64,000 nucleotides of DNA. Source: Hymenobacter translucens (GTDB taxonomy: Bacteria > Bacteroidota > Bacteroidia > Cytophagales > Hymenobacteraceae). The stretch spans positions 168,712-232,711 of the forward strand of contig NZ_JAJERB010000009.1 in the NCBI RefSeq assembly GCF_020685205.1. Reading direction: 5' to 3'. Below the pieces are notes generated by a model. It saw nothing but the letters and a program-made list of their open reading frames with translations, had not been told where the DNA came from and did not search any database. Made by a program: the position numbers and the translations under genes. This document shows, piece by piece, positions 8,823 to 15,808 of this stretch; within the stretch, counting starts at the first letter, position 1; the number at the start of each line of letters is the position of its first letter.

Positions 8823-8914
8823 TGGAAAGCTTGTTTACCTGGGAAGACGAACAACCGCTTACGGCTGTTGTAGCTTTGCCGGGCAAATAAGCTCGTCAAT
8901 CTTACCTCAACTTC

Positions 8915-9046
8915 ATGCAAGGCATCAACTGGCCGCGGCTGCTTATCGGATTGCTGTTTCTGATCCTGCTGGTGGCCCTGGCGAAAAACCTGCTTCAGGG
9001 CGTAAACCGGCCGAAAAGAACGGTTCCCACCAGTCAGGGACGCTAG
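8915..9046 (+). CDS. Small single-pass membrane protein, 43 residues
   Basis: ATG 8915 to TAG 9046 encodes 43 residues. It starts MQGINWPR, has a hydrophobic helix (LLIGLLFLILLVALAKNLL, residues 8-26), and ends in a basic Arg/Lys-rich tail (RPKRTVPTSQGR). A Bacteroidota -7 match (TAGCTTTG) lies at 8871-8878, about 37 bp upstream, and a terminator follows at 9077. Those flanking signals support a real small gene despite its size. The function is unknown. The positive-inside rule suggests the tail faces the cytoplasm. Confidence 0.6.
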   Translation: MQGINWPRLLIGLLFLILLVALAKNLLQGVNRPKRTVPTSQGR

Positions 9047-9076
9047 CGTATTTTCCTGCTGGAGAGAAACAACAAA

Positions 9077-9107
9077 AAGCCCCGCCGGCACGATGCCAGC
9101 GGGGCTT
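9077..9107. terminator. Bidirectional terminator between small membrane gene and tsf
   Basis: The arms AAGCCCCGC and GCGGGGCTT flank GGCACGATGCCA. A-rich sequence stands on the left and a T-containing run on the right. It lies 25 bp after the tsf stop on the minus strand and 30 bp after the small plus-strand gene. Confidence 0.85.
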
Positions 9108-9131
9108 CTCAATTTAATTTAAGCCGAAAGC

Positions 9132-9968
9132 TTAGGCACCAATGGCCACGCGCTTGAAGTCGGTTACCGTCATGCCTTTCGACGTTTTGTCGAGCAGCTG
9201 AGCAATGGTCAGGGAGTTATCCTTCACGAACTCCTGGTTGAGCAGGGTGTTCTCCTTGTAGAACTTGTTGAGCTTGCCCTGGGCAATCTTCTCCAGCATG
9301 GCCTCGGGCTTGCCTTCGGCACGCGCCTGCTCTTTGCCGATTTCGATTTCGCGCTCAACGGTAGCGGAGTCCACACCGTCTTTGTCAACGGCAACGGGCT
9401 TCATGGCGACGATCTGCATGGCGACGTCGCGGCCCACGGCCGTGATGTCGGCACCGGCAACGTTCTTCAGGCCTACGAGTACGCCTTTCTTGCCGTCGGA
9501 GTGGATGTAGGAAGCAACTTTCTCGGCGTTCAGCGTAGCGTAGGTCACGTCCAGCTTCTCGCCGATTTTGCCCATCAGGTCGGTGATGTGCTCCTGCACG
9601 GTCAGGCCGTCCTCTTCCTTGGCCGACAGTACTTCTTCTTTGGTGGTGGCGTTGGTACGCACAGCAGCATCGAGGATGCGCTGCACCAGCTCGCGGAAGT
9701 TAGCCACCTTGGCTACTGATTCCGTTTCGCAGGCCAAGGCTACGAGCTTGCCGTTCGAGCCATCTTCGCTAACCTGCACCAGTACTACGCCCTCGGAAGT
9801 GGCGTTGTCGGCGCGCTTGTCGGCAATCTTCTGACCCTGCTTGCGCAGAATGTCACGAGCGGCCTCGAAGTCGCCATCGGCTTCGGTCAGTGCTTTTTTA
9901 CAATCCATCATGCCGGCACCGGTCATGGTGCGGAGCTTGTTCACGTCTGCGGCGGTAATTGCTGCCAT
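9132..9968 (-). CDS. tsf: Translation elongation factor Ts
   Basis: This 278-residue protein is the guanine-nucleotide exchange factor for EF-Tu. The N-terminal UBA-like module is typical (AADVNKLRTMTGAGMMDCKK, then ALTEADGDFEAARDILRKQG). The core has the family strand VLVGLKNVAGADITAVGRDVAMQI, and the C-terminus carries the coiled-coil and dimer segment (REIEIGKEQARAEGKPEAML). Length is normal. It is the last gene of the rplM-rpsI-rpsB-tsf operon, and a 150-bp spacer filled with heptad repeats separates it from rpsB. Confidence 0.98.
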   Translation of the reverse strand: MAAITAADVNKLRTMTGAGMMDCKKALTEADGDFEAARDILRKQGQKIADKRADNATSEGVVLVQVSEDGSNGKLVALACETESVAKVANFRELVQRILDAAVRTNATTKEEVLSAKEEDGLTVQEHITDLMGKIGEKLDVTYATLNAEKVASYIHSDGKKGVLVGLKNVAGADITAVGRDVAMQIVAMKPVAVDKDGVDSATVEREIEIGKEQARAEGKPEAMLEKIAQGKLNKFYKENTLLNQEFVKDNSLTIAQLLDKTSKGMTVTDFKRVAIGA

Positions 9969-9977
9969 TGTTTGGTA

Positions 9978-10116
9978 GGAGTTAGTAGCTAGAAGCTAGG
10001 AGTTAGAATCAAAATGAGTAGGACGGAAAGAAGCTAGGAGCCAGGGGCCAGATTTGAATGGGCAAACTGCCTGCATCACAAATTCCAGCTCCTGACTCCT
10101 AGCTTCTAGCTCCTTG
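9978..10116. repeat. Two-armed heptad array, GAAGCTA/GGAGTTA theme, inside a ribosomal operon
   Basis: The left arm runs GGAGTTA, GTAGCTA, GAAGCTA, GGAGTTA (9978-10005). It continues after a short break as GAAGCTA, GGAGCCA, GGGGCCA (10030-10050). The right arm (10089-10116) is CTCCTGA, CTCCTAG, CTTCTAG, CTCCTTG, the reverse-complement theme. The right arm ends 5 bp from the rpsB stop codon and the left arm begins 9 bp from the tsf start codon, so the array fills the operon spacer. Confidence 0.9.
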
Positions 10117-10121
10117 AAAGA

Positions 10122-10889
10122 CTATTCGTCAGCAGCCTGTTTTTCCTTGATGCCTTCGTCTTCCGACTGCTTTTTGTCAGCCTCGTCTTTGTCAACCTTG
10201 CGCTCCGACAGGCCTTCCTCGATGGCCTTGCCCATAGCGGTTACGATCAAAGCAATCGACTTCGATGCGTCGTCGTTGGCCGGGATGGGGAACTGCACGA
10301 GCTCGGGGTTGGAGTTGGTGTCGCAGATAGCGAAAACCGGGATACCCAGCTTCTGGGCTTCCTTCACGGCAATGTGCTCACGCTTCACGTCAACTACGAA
10401 CAGGGCAGCGGGCAGGCGGCTCAGGTCGGCGATGCCACCCAGAACGCGCTCCAGCTTTTCCCGCTCACGCGACATCATCAGACGCTCGCGCTTAGCCATG
10501 GCGGCGTAGGCGGTGTTTTCCTTTACCATCTTGTCGATGGTGCTCATCTTCTTCAGCGACTTGCGAACGGTAGCGAAGTTGGTGAGCATGCCACCCAGCC
10601 AGCGGTCGGTTACGAACGGCATCTTGAGGCGCTCAGCCTCTGCCGTTACGATTTCCTGCGCCTGCTTCTTGGTGGCCACGAACATTACCTTACGGCCGCT
10701 CTTGGCGATGTTGCGGATGGCCGAGGTGGCCTGCTCCAGCGAAGCCAGGGTCTTGTTCAGGTCGATGATGTGGATGCCGTTCTTCTCCATGAAGATGTAC
10801 GGCGCCATTTTCGGATCCCACTTGCGCGTAAGGTGACCAAAGTGGGCACCTGCGTCGAGCAGGTCTTTATAGGTGGTGGACTGAGCCAT
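10122..10889 (-). CDS. rpsB: 30S ribosomal protein S2
   Basis: This 255-residue protein of the small subunit is recognised from AGAHFGHLTRKWDPKMAPYI, IIDLNKTLASLEQA, FVATKKQAQEIV, FVTDRWLGGMLTNF and PVFAICDTNSNPELV. The C-terminus carries a charged extension of about 30 residues (LSERKVDKDEADKKQSEDEG), common in this phylum. It is the third gene of the ribosomal operon. It starts 18 bp after the rpsI stop and is followed by tsf after a heptad-array spacer. Confidence 0.98.
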   Translation of the reverse strand: MAQSTTYKDLLDAGAHFGHLTRKWDPKMAPYIFMEKNGIHIIDLNKTLASLEQATSAIRNIAKSGRKVMFVATKKQAQEIVTAEAERLKMPFVTDRWLGGMLTNFATVRKSLKKMSTIDKMVKENTAYAAMAKRERLMMSREREKLERVLGGIADLSRLPAALFVVDVKREHIAVKEAQKLGIPVFAICDTNSNPELVQFPIPANDDASKSIALIVTAMGKAIEEGLSERKVDKDEADKKQSEDEGIKEKQAADE

Positions 10890-10907
10890 GATAAATTTCC
10901 TCTGGGA

Positions 10908-11294
10908 TTAGCGTTTCGAGAACTGGAACGAGCGGCGTGCTTTGCGCTTGCCGAACTTCTTGCGTTCCACCATGCGGGGGTCGCGGGTCAGGAAGCCTTC
11001 CTTCTTCAGAGCCGGACGGGTATCAGCGGCTTCTTCCACAAGGGCCTTCGAGATAGCCAGGCGAATAGCTTCGGCCTGAGCCGAGATGCCGCCGCCGCGC
11101 ACGTTGACCTTCACGTCGTACTGCCCGTTTTTCTCGAGCGTAGCGAAGGGCTGGTTCACGATGTTTTCCAGGAGCTCGTTGCCGAAGTACGACTTCATGT
11201 CCCGGTCGTTGATAGTGATATTCCCTTGCCCGGCCTGCATGTAGATGCGGGCCACCGAGGTTTTTCTTCTACCAGAGGTGTTGGTGATTTCCAT
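10908..11294 (-). CDS. rpsI: 30S ribosomal protein S9
   Basis: This 128-residue protein has the S9 core: TSGRRKTSVARIYMQAGQGN at the N-terminus, NVRGGGISAQAEAIRLAISK in the middle, and the basic tail (LTRDPRMVERKKFGKRKARR) ending SFQFSKR. The tail reaches the P-site tRNA in known ribosome structures. Length is as expected. It is 40 bp downstream of rplM and 18 bp upstream of rpsB, so all are co-transcribed. Confidence 0.98.
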   Translation of the reverse strand: MEITNTSGRRKTSVARIYMQAGQGNITINDRDMKSYFGNELLENIVNQPFATLEKNGQYDVKVNVRGGGISAQAEAIRLAISKALVEEAADTRPALKKEGFLTRDPRMVERKKFGKRKARRSFQFSKR

Positions 11295-11334
11295 TAATGA
11301 AAAAATAAAGAGAAAAGGAGAAGCCGGTCAGGGC

Positions 11335-11787
11335 TTACAGTTTGTTCAAATCAGCGGGCTTGGGCTGCTGGGCTTCGTGCGGGTGCTCGGCACCTTCGTA
11401 CACGAACAGGCTGCGGAACTGCTCCCGGCCAAGACGGTTGTGGGGCAGCATACCACGTACGGCGTGCTCGATTACGCGGGTCGAGGATTTCTCCATCACC
11501 TCACGCATCGACTTACGCTTCTGGCCACCGGGGTAGCCCGAGTGCGATACGTAGATTTTGTCGGTCATCTTTTTGCCAGTCACGCGCAGTTTGTCGGCGT
11601 TGATAACGATAACCGAATCGCCACAATCAGAGTTGGGCGTGAACGAGGGCTTGTGCTTGCCGCGCAGGATGTTAGCAATCTGGCTGGCCACGCGGCCCAG
11701 CGGTGCAACGCTAGCATCAACGACGACCCAGCCCTTGTTGGCGTTGGCTTTGTTGACGGATTGCGTCTTGAAGCTCAGATGATCCAT
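11335..11787 (-). CDS. rplM: 50S ribosomal protein L13
   Basis: ATG 11787 (MDHLSFKTQSVNKANANKGW) is chosen. The in-frame extension up to 11880 would read through the promoter and lacks L13 similarity. The 150-residue product shows VVDASVAPLGRVASQIANIL, KMTDKIYVSHSGYPGGQK and AVRGMLPHNRLGREQFRSL, all diagnostic for L13 of the large subunit. It leads the rplM-rpsI-rpsB-tsf operon. A well-formed Bacteroidota promoter stands about 60-90 bp upstream, which leaves a leader of roughly 55 nt. Confidence 0.97.
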   Translation of the reverse strand: MDHLSFKTQSVNKANANKGWVVVDASVAPLGRVASQIANILRGKHKPSFTPNSDCGDSVIVINADKLRVTGKKMTDKIYVSHSGYPGGQKRKSMREVMEKSSTRVIEHAVRGMLPHNRLGREQFRSLFVYEGAEHPHEAQQPKPADLNKL

Positions 11788-11850
11788 TGGGGAAATGAGT
11801 AAACGTTTGGAAATGAGATAGAACCCACCAGGGTCCGGGAAAAACGGACA

Positions 11851-11880
11851 CAAAGTTACCTTTCTATCCTGAAAAAACAA
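11851..11880 (-). promoter_or_regulatory. Promoter of the rplM operon
   Basis: On the minus strand, TTG (11880-11878) is followed after 19 bp by TAACTTTG (11858-11851). This fits the Bacteroidota -33/-7 consensus (TTG, N19-21, TAnnTTTG). The predicted transcription start is near 11845, ahead of the L13 start. Confidence 0.75.
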
Positions 11881-11935
11881 GCGGTACTGTACTATTTGTG
11901 ATTGAGTTCCACGGACTTTCGCCCGTCAGCCACGG

Positions 11936-12649
11936 CTAGCGGTACTGCCGGAGCGTGTCGACCAGCACCCGGAAATCCTTGGGGTAGGGGGCCGCTACCG
12001 TCACCGGCTCCCCGTTGAGGCGGGCAAACGTAAGCTCGGCCGCGTGCAGGGCAAACCGCTTGATGAAGGGCTGCTCTTCGTCGCCTTCCTTCATATTAAA
12101 CTTGCGCTTGAGGCTGGAAAGAAAGAAATGCTCGCCGCCGTAGAGCGTGTCGCCCACGATGGACGCCTGCAGATACATAAGGTGGAGGCGGATCTGGTGC
12201 ATCCGGCCGGTGATGGGCTCGCACTGAACCAGGGTGTGGCGGGCAAAGGTTTCCAGGGTCGTGAAGTAGGTTTCGGCCTCCTTGCCTTTGTACGCCAGCC
12301 GGGCCTTGCCCTTGGTCGTGGTTTCGATGCTGCGGTCGACCAGCTTGCGGTCGAACTGGTGCACCCCGGCCGCAACGGCGTGGTAAAATTTCTTTACCTC
12401 CCGGTTTTCGAACTGCATCGACAGGTGGCGGTAGGCCTCCGGGTTTTTTGCCAGCGCCAGGGCGCCCGACGTTTCCTTGTCGAGGCGGTGACAGGCCTGC
12501 ATGTCGGGGTGGTGCTGCCGGGCCATGCGCAGGATGTTGGGGGCATTGCCCATCCGCTCGTCCAGCGTGGCCAGGTACGGGGGCTTGTTGATGACAACAA
12601 AGTCGTCGTCTTCAAACAGAATCAGGTCTTCGAAATCGGGTAGCTTCAT
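11936..12649 (-). CDS. RluA-family 23S rRNA/tRNA pseudouridine synthase
   Basis: ATG 12649 (MKLPDFEDLILFEDDDFVVI) gives 237 residues; a TTG 12 bp upstream is less likely. The family motif HRLDKETSGALALAKN (near residue 75) contains the catalytic Asp, and PITGRMHQIRLHL (near residue 145) is the second RluA signature. No N-terminal S4 domain is present, so this is the short RluA/RluC-like class acting on rRNA or tRNA uridines. The exact target site cannot be told from sequence. The next leftward gene is rplM, 148 bp away and with its own promoter. Confidence 0.9.
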   Translation of the reverse strand: MKLPDFEDLILFEDDDFVVINKPPYLATLDERMGNAPNILRMARQHHPDMQACHRLDKETSGALALAKNPEAYRHLSMQFENREVKKFYHAVAAGVHQFDRKLVDRSIETTTKGKARLAYKGKEAETYFTTLETFARHTLVQCEPITGRMHQIRLHLMYLQASIVGDTLYGGEHFFLSSLKRKFNMKEGDEEQPFIKRFALHAAELTFARLNGEPVTVAAPYPKDFRVLVDTLRQYR

Positions 12650-12693
12650 AGCGGCCCGCAAAGGTACGAAGATGGAGTTGGGTCTTGAAGAGT

Positions 12694-12760
12694 AGTTGTT
12701 GGTGGTTGGTTATCCGTTGTTAGAGTCGTTCTGACAACGGACAACGGACAACTAACCTAC
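12694..12760. repeat. Two-armed heptad array, GACAACG theme
   Basis: The left arm is AGTTGTT, GGTGGTT, GGTTATC, CGTTGTT, AGAGTCG (12694-12728). The right arm is GACAACG, GACAACG, GACAACT, AACCTAC (12733-12760). The centre TCGTTCTGACAAC matches the array at 1.1 kb exactly. The right arm overlaps the stop codon (12752-12754) of the histidine kinase gene. Confidence 0.9.
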
Positions 12761-13804
12761 CAGCTGGCGGGGGCGCGTCAGCTTGAACTCCAGAACGGTA
12801 CCCTGCCCGACCTCGCTCCGGACCCGGATGGTAGACTTGTGCGCTTCGACGATGTGCTTGCTGATGGCCAGGCCCAGGCCCGAGCCGCCCGAGTCGCGGG
12901 AACGGCTTTTGTCGATGCGGTAGAACCGTTCGAAGATGCGGCTCTGGTGCTCCTTGGCAATGCCTTCCCCATCGTCGCGCACGGCCACGCGCACGGCTTT
13001 GCTGCCCTCGGTGAGCGTGACGGTGACGTGGCCCTGTTCCCGGCCGTACTTGATGGCATTGTCAATGAGGTTTACCAGCACCTGCCGGATGCGGTTCCGG
13101 TCGGCCAGCACCGGCATGCCCTCCTCCGGCAGCCGGGGTGGGAAAAGCTGAAGCTTTACGTCGCGCTGGGCCGCCTTCAGCTCCAGCTGCTCGAAGATTT
13201 CCGTGACCAAAGCCGCCAGGTCAAACGTCTGCCGGCGCATGCGCACCACGCCCTTTTCCAGCTGGGAAATCGTGACCAGGTCCTGCACCAGAGCGTTGAG
13301 CGTATCGAGGCTGACGGCCGTTTTCTGCAGAAACCGCTCCCGCACCTGCTCGTCGTCCACGTCGCCGTCGAGCACGGTGTGCAGAAAGCCCTGGGCGGCG
13401 AAGATGGGCGTCTTCAGCTCGTGCGACACGTCGGCCAGGAACTCCCGGCGCAGGGCCTGCAGGCGTTTCAGCTCGTCGATTTCCTGCTGCTTGCGCTCGG
13501 CCATCTGCACAATCTCCTCCCGCATCCGCTTCAGGGGCTCGGGCCGGAACAGGAACTTGTTCGACAGCCGCCGGAACTCCTTGCGCTTGATGTGCTCGAG
13601 GTCGGCGTACAGGTTGTTGACTTCCCGAAAAATCAGCGCCTCAAACGACAGGTACACCAGAATAAAGCACCCCGACACCGTGAGCCCCGCCGCCAGAAAC
13701 GCTTCCCGAAACGACATCGTCGTCACTGCCCAGGCAAACGTGGTCAGCGTGGCTGCCACGAGCAGCGACAAAATCAGCGCAATGGTGCGGGACGAGAGGT
13801 TCAT
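12752..13804 (-). CDS. PhoR-like sensor histidine kinase
   Basis: ATG 13804 (MNLSSRTIALILSLLVAATL) gives 350 residues; the upstream in-frame extension starts at TTG and looks non-coding. Two membrane helices occupy about residues 7-28 and 35-58 with almost no periplasmic loop, so the signal is probably intramembrane or internal. A HisKA box follows (FLADVSHELKTPIFAAQGFL, phospho-acceptor His), then the ATPase boxes LVNLIDNAIKYG (N), VRDDGEGIAKEH (G1) and GGSGLGLAISKHIVEAH (G2). It pairs with the response regulator 101 bp upstream. The layout matches PhoR-type kinases, but no phosphate genes are nearby, so the stimulus is unknown. Confidence 0.93.
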   Translation of the reverse strand: MNLSSRTIALILSLLVAATLTTFAWAVTTMSFREAFLAAGLTVSGCFILVYLSFEALIFREVNNLYADLEHIKRKEFRRLSNKFLFRPEPLKRMREEIVQMAERKQQEIDELKRLQALRREFLADVSHELKTPIFAAQGFLHTVLDGDVDDEQVRERFLQKTAVSLDTLNALVQDLVTISQLEKGVVRMRRQTFDLAALVTEIFEQLELKAAQRDVKLQLFPPRLPEEGMPVLADRNRIRQVLVNLIDNAIKYGREQGHVTVTLTEGSKAVRVAVRDDGEGIAKEHQSRIFERFYRIDKSRSRDSGGSGLGLAISKHIVEAHKSTIRVRSEVGQGTVLEFKLTRPRQLVG

Positions 13805-13905
13805 TCCAGACAAAGGTGCCGCTATCTTGACGGAAAGCGGAATAACGGAGTAGGGCCGAACGGGAGTGTTCTGCTGCGGCAAACGGACACTAAACGGGCA
13901 ACCTG

Positions 13906-14604
13906 CTACTCCTTGTTGAACTTGTAGCCCACGCCCTTGATGGTCTGAATGTGGTGGTCACCCACCTTCTCACGCACCTTGCGCACGTGCACATCCACGG
14001 TGCGGGCCAGCACAAACACGTCGTTGCCCCAGATGTTTTGCAACAGCTCGTCGCGCCCGAACACCTTGTGGGGCGAGGCGGCCAGAAACGACAACAGCTC
14101 AAACTCCTTTTTTGGCAGCATAATCTTCTGCCCGCCCTGGTACACGGCGTAGCCGGTGCGGTCGATGGTCAGGCCGTTAATTTTGATGGTTTCCGACTGG
14201 GGCTGCGGGTCCCGGTCGCGGCGGGCGTAGGCTGTAAGGCGGCTGAGCAGGGCCCGGGGCTTAATAGGCTTGGCAATAAAGTCGTCGGCGCCGGCGTCGA
14301 AAGCAGCTACTTCCGAAAATTCCTCGGCCCGGGCCGTTAGGAAAATGATATAAGTGTCGCGAAACTGGGGCTGCTCCCGCAGCAGCCGGCAGGTGGCAAT
14401 GCCGTCGAGCTGGGGCATCATCACGTCCAGCAGAATGATATCGGGCTTTACCTCCGCCGCCATTTCCAGGGCCCGGCGGCCGTTGGGCGCGCTGCTGACG
14501 GTGTAGCCCTCCCGGCGGAGGTTGTATTCAAGCAGCTCCACAATGTCCGGGTCGTCGTCGACTACGAGAATCTTGTAAGCGGTAGGGGTGGTAGAGCTTT
14601 GCAC
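13906..14604 (-). CDS. PhoB/OmpR-family response regulator
   Basis: I place the start at GTG 14604, which gives 232 residues, the usual OmpR-family length. Upstream in-frame ATGs at 14721 and 14712 lie in or beside the tail of a terminator, and a -7 box (TATTTTTG) stands between them and the GTG. The receiver domain has the acidic pocket ILVVDDD and the phospho-acceptor in DIILLDVMMPQLDG, with Thr and Lys switch residues (FLTARAEE, FIAKPIKPRALL). The C-terminal winged helix is clear (KKEFELLSFLAASPHKVFGR and VDVHVRKVREKVG, with a KGVGYKF end). Its partner is the kinase downstream. Confidence 0.92.
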   Translation of the reverse strand: MQSSTTPTAYKILVVDDDPDIVELLEYNLRREGYTVSSAPNGRRALEMAAEVKPDIILLDVMMPQLDGIATCRLLREQPQFRDTYIIFLTARAEEFSEVAAFDAGADDFIAKPIKPRALLSRLTAYARRDRDPQPQSETIKINGLTIDRTGYAVYQGGQKIMLPKKEFELLSFLAASPHKVFGRDELLQNIWGNDVFVLARTVDVHVRKVREKVGDHHIQTIKGVGYKFNKE

Positions 14605-14655
14605 AGGACGTCGGCGGGTTGAGGGTGAGGAAGAGTAAAAGAACAGCCGTGATGA

Positions 14656-14663
14656 CAAAAATA
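14656..14663 (-). promoter_or_regulatory. Putative -7 box for the response-regulator gene
   Basis: TATTTTTG on the minus strand matches TAnnTTTG. It lies downstream of the terminator that closes the DUF3108 gene and about 50 bp before GTG 14604, so transcription of the two-component operon probably starts here. No good -33 box was found. Confidence 0.5.
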
Positions 14664-14726
14664 CCGGTGGCGGCGGTGCGGGCAGTGTTACGTTTTTGTG
14701 AAGCACGGTCATGGCAGGCAAAAAAA

Positions 14727-14748
14727 AAGCGACCCGGCGGGGTCGCTT
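14727..14748 (-). terminator. Terminator of the DUF3108 gene
   Basis: The arms AAGCGACCC and GGGTCGCTT form a compact hairpin. On the minus strand it is followed directly by an unbroken T run. It lies 10 bp after the DUF3108 stop codon. Confidence 0.88.
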
Positions 14749-14758
14749 GAAAAGGAGG

Positions 14759-15586
14759 TCAGTTTTTGGCTACCAGATTCAGCCGGTTTTTCAGGCCCTG
14801 GTATTTGTACATATCCACTTTAACGGAGCCGACGACAAGCTCGGCTTGGATGAGCACCGGAATCTTGTTCCGGTCGTCGGAGAGATACACCGAAACCGCA
14901 TTCTCTCCGCTGAAAAGCTTGTTTTCCGGCATCCGCGGAACCAGCCGGATGGTGCGAATCACGCCGGCCTTGGTTTCCACCGTTTCCCGTCCCTTGTAGA
15001 TGACGTCGAGGTTAAACACCTGCCCGTCGAAGAAGCCCTGCACGCGGATAAGCTCGCCTACCTTGCGCTGGTCGTAGTTGAGCGTGCGCAGAAAGAAAAA
15101 GCCGCTGACCATATCCTGCACGTTGTTGGGCACCTTGAAGGATTCCTTTTTCAGCGGATCCTTGTCGTCGCCCCGGCTTTCGACCAATGCCATATCCCGG
15201 GAATGGTCGAAGTCGACGGTTTCCTTTTTGCGGTAGCGGTTTTCCTCGATGTTGCGGAAAAACTTCTGGGGCAGAATGCTGGTGGTGTCGATGTAGGACC
15301 GCCAGGTGTCGCGGATGCGCAGGAAGTAGTCGAAGGAGCCGATGGTGCGGCCCGTGACGGTGGCCTTGTAGCAGGGCCGGTCGTTCACCCGGTGAATGTC
15401 ACCGGCAATCTCGATGGTGGCGTCGGCCGCGTTGATCAGGCCGTAGTGGACCTTGTACCTGACGACCTCCCCCTTGGTAAAGCTGTTGTTGGGCACCGAC
15501 CGGATGACGTCGCTGGGGCTAAACGCCAGCAGCAGACCCAGGGTGGGCAACAGGAGGGGAGCAGACAGGAGCCAGCGACGATTCAT
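14759..15586 (-). CDS. DUF3108 secreted protein
   Basis: ATG 15586 (MNRRWLLSAPLLLPTLGLLL) begins a signal peptide or N-terminal anchor; an ATG 24 bp upstream is possible but spoils the signal. The 275-residue protein matches DUF3108, a periplasmic beta-rich family: FTKGEVVRYKVHYGLINAAD, RDTWRSYIDTTSILPQKFFR, FKVPNNVQDMVSGFFFLRTL and YLSDDRNKIPVLIQAELVVG. The function of the family is unknown; an envelope role is usually assumed. A strong terminator follows the gene, and recA upstream has its own terminator, so it is likely transcribed alone. Confidence 0.9.
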   Translation of the reverse strand: MNRRWLLSAPLLLPTLGLLLAFSPSDVIRSVPNNSFTKGEVVRYKVHYGLINAADATIEIAGDIHRVNDRPCYKATVTGRTIGSFDYFLRIRDTWRSYIDTTSILPQKFFRNIEENRYRKKETVDFDHSRDMALVESRGDDKDPLKKESFKVPNNVQDMVSGFFFLRTLNYDQRKVGELIRVQGFFDGQVFNLDVIYKGRETVETKAGVIRTIRLVPRMPENKLFSGENAVSVYLSDDRNKIPVLIQAELVVGSVKVDMYKYQGLKNRLNLVAKN

Positions 15587-15753
15587 GGAAGTGTGTACGA
15601 AGGTAATCAATCAAATGCAGCCTCCTATACGCAAAGGCAATGCCAGCAAGATTTACCGGCGCATAGCGGCTCCCCGGCCTTTCTAGCGCAGCTGCTGCCG
15701 TTTATGTTGCACGTTGGTCTTTCAGATTAGCTAGTTAGGTTCAGCTGGAAACA

Positions 15754-15785
15754 AAAAAGCCCGCTGCGGGTGCAGCGAGCTTTTT
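15754..15785. terminator. Terminator downstream of recA
   Basis: The arms AAAAAGCCCGCTGC and GCAGCGAGCTTTTT flank a 4-nt loop (one mismatch). It lies 24 bp beyond the recA stop on the minus strand, just past a short heptad run. Confidence 0.85.
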
Positions 15786-15786
15786 A

Positions 15787-15807
15787 CAGAAGCTAGAAGC
15801 CAAAAGG
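15787..15807. repeat. Short single-armed heptad run, CAGAAGC theme
   Basis: Three 7-bp units, CAGAAGC, TAGAAGC and CAAAAGG, lie between the terminator and the recA stop codon at 15809. With only three units this is the weakest member of the family. Confidence 0.5.
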
Positions 15808-15808
15808 C

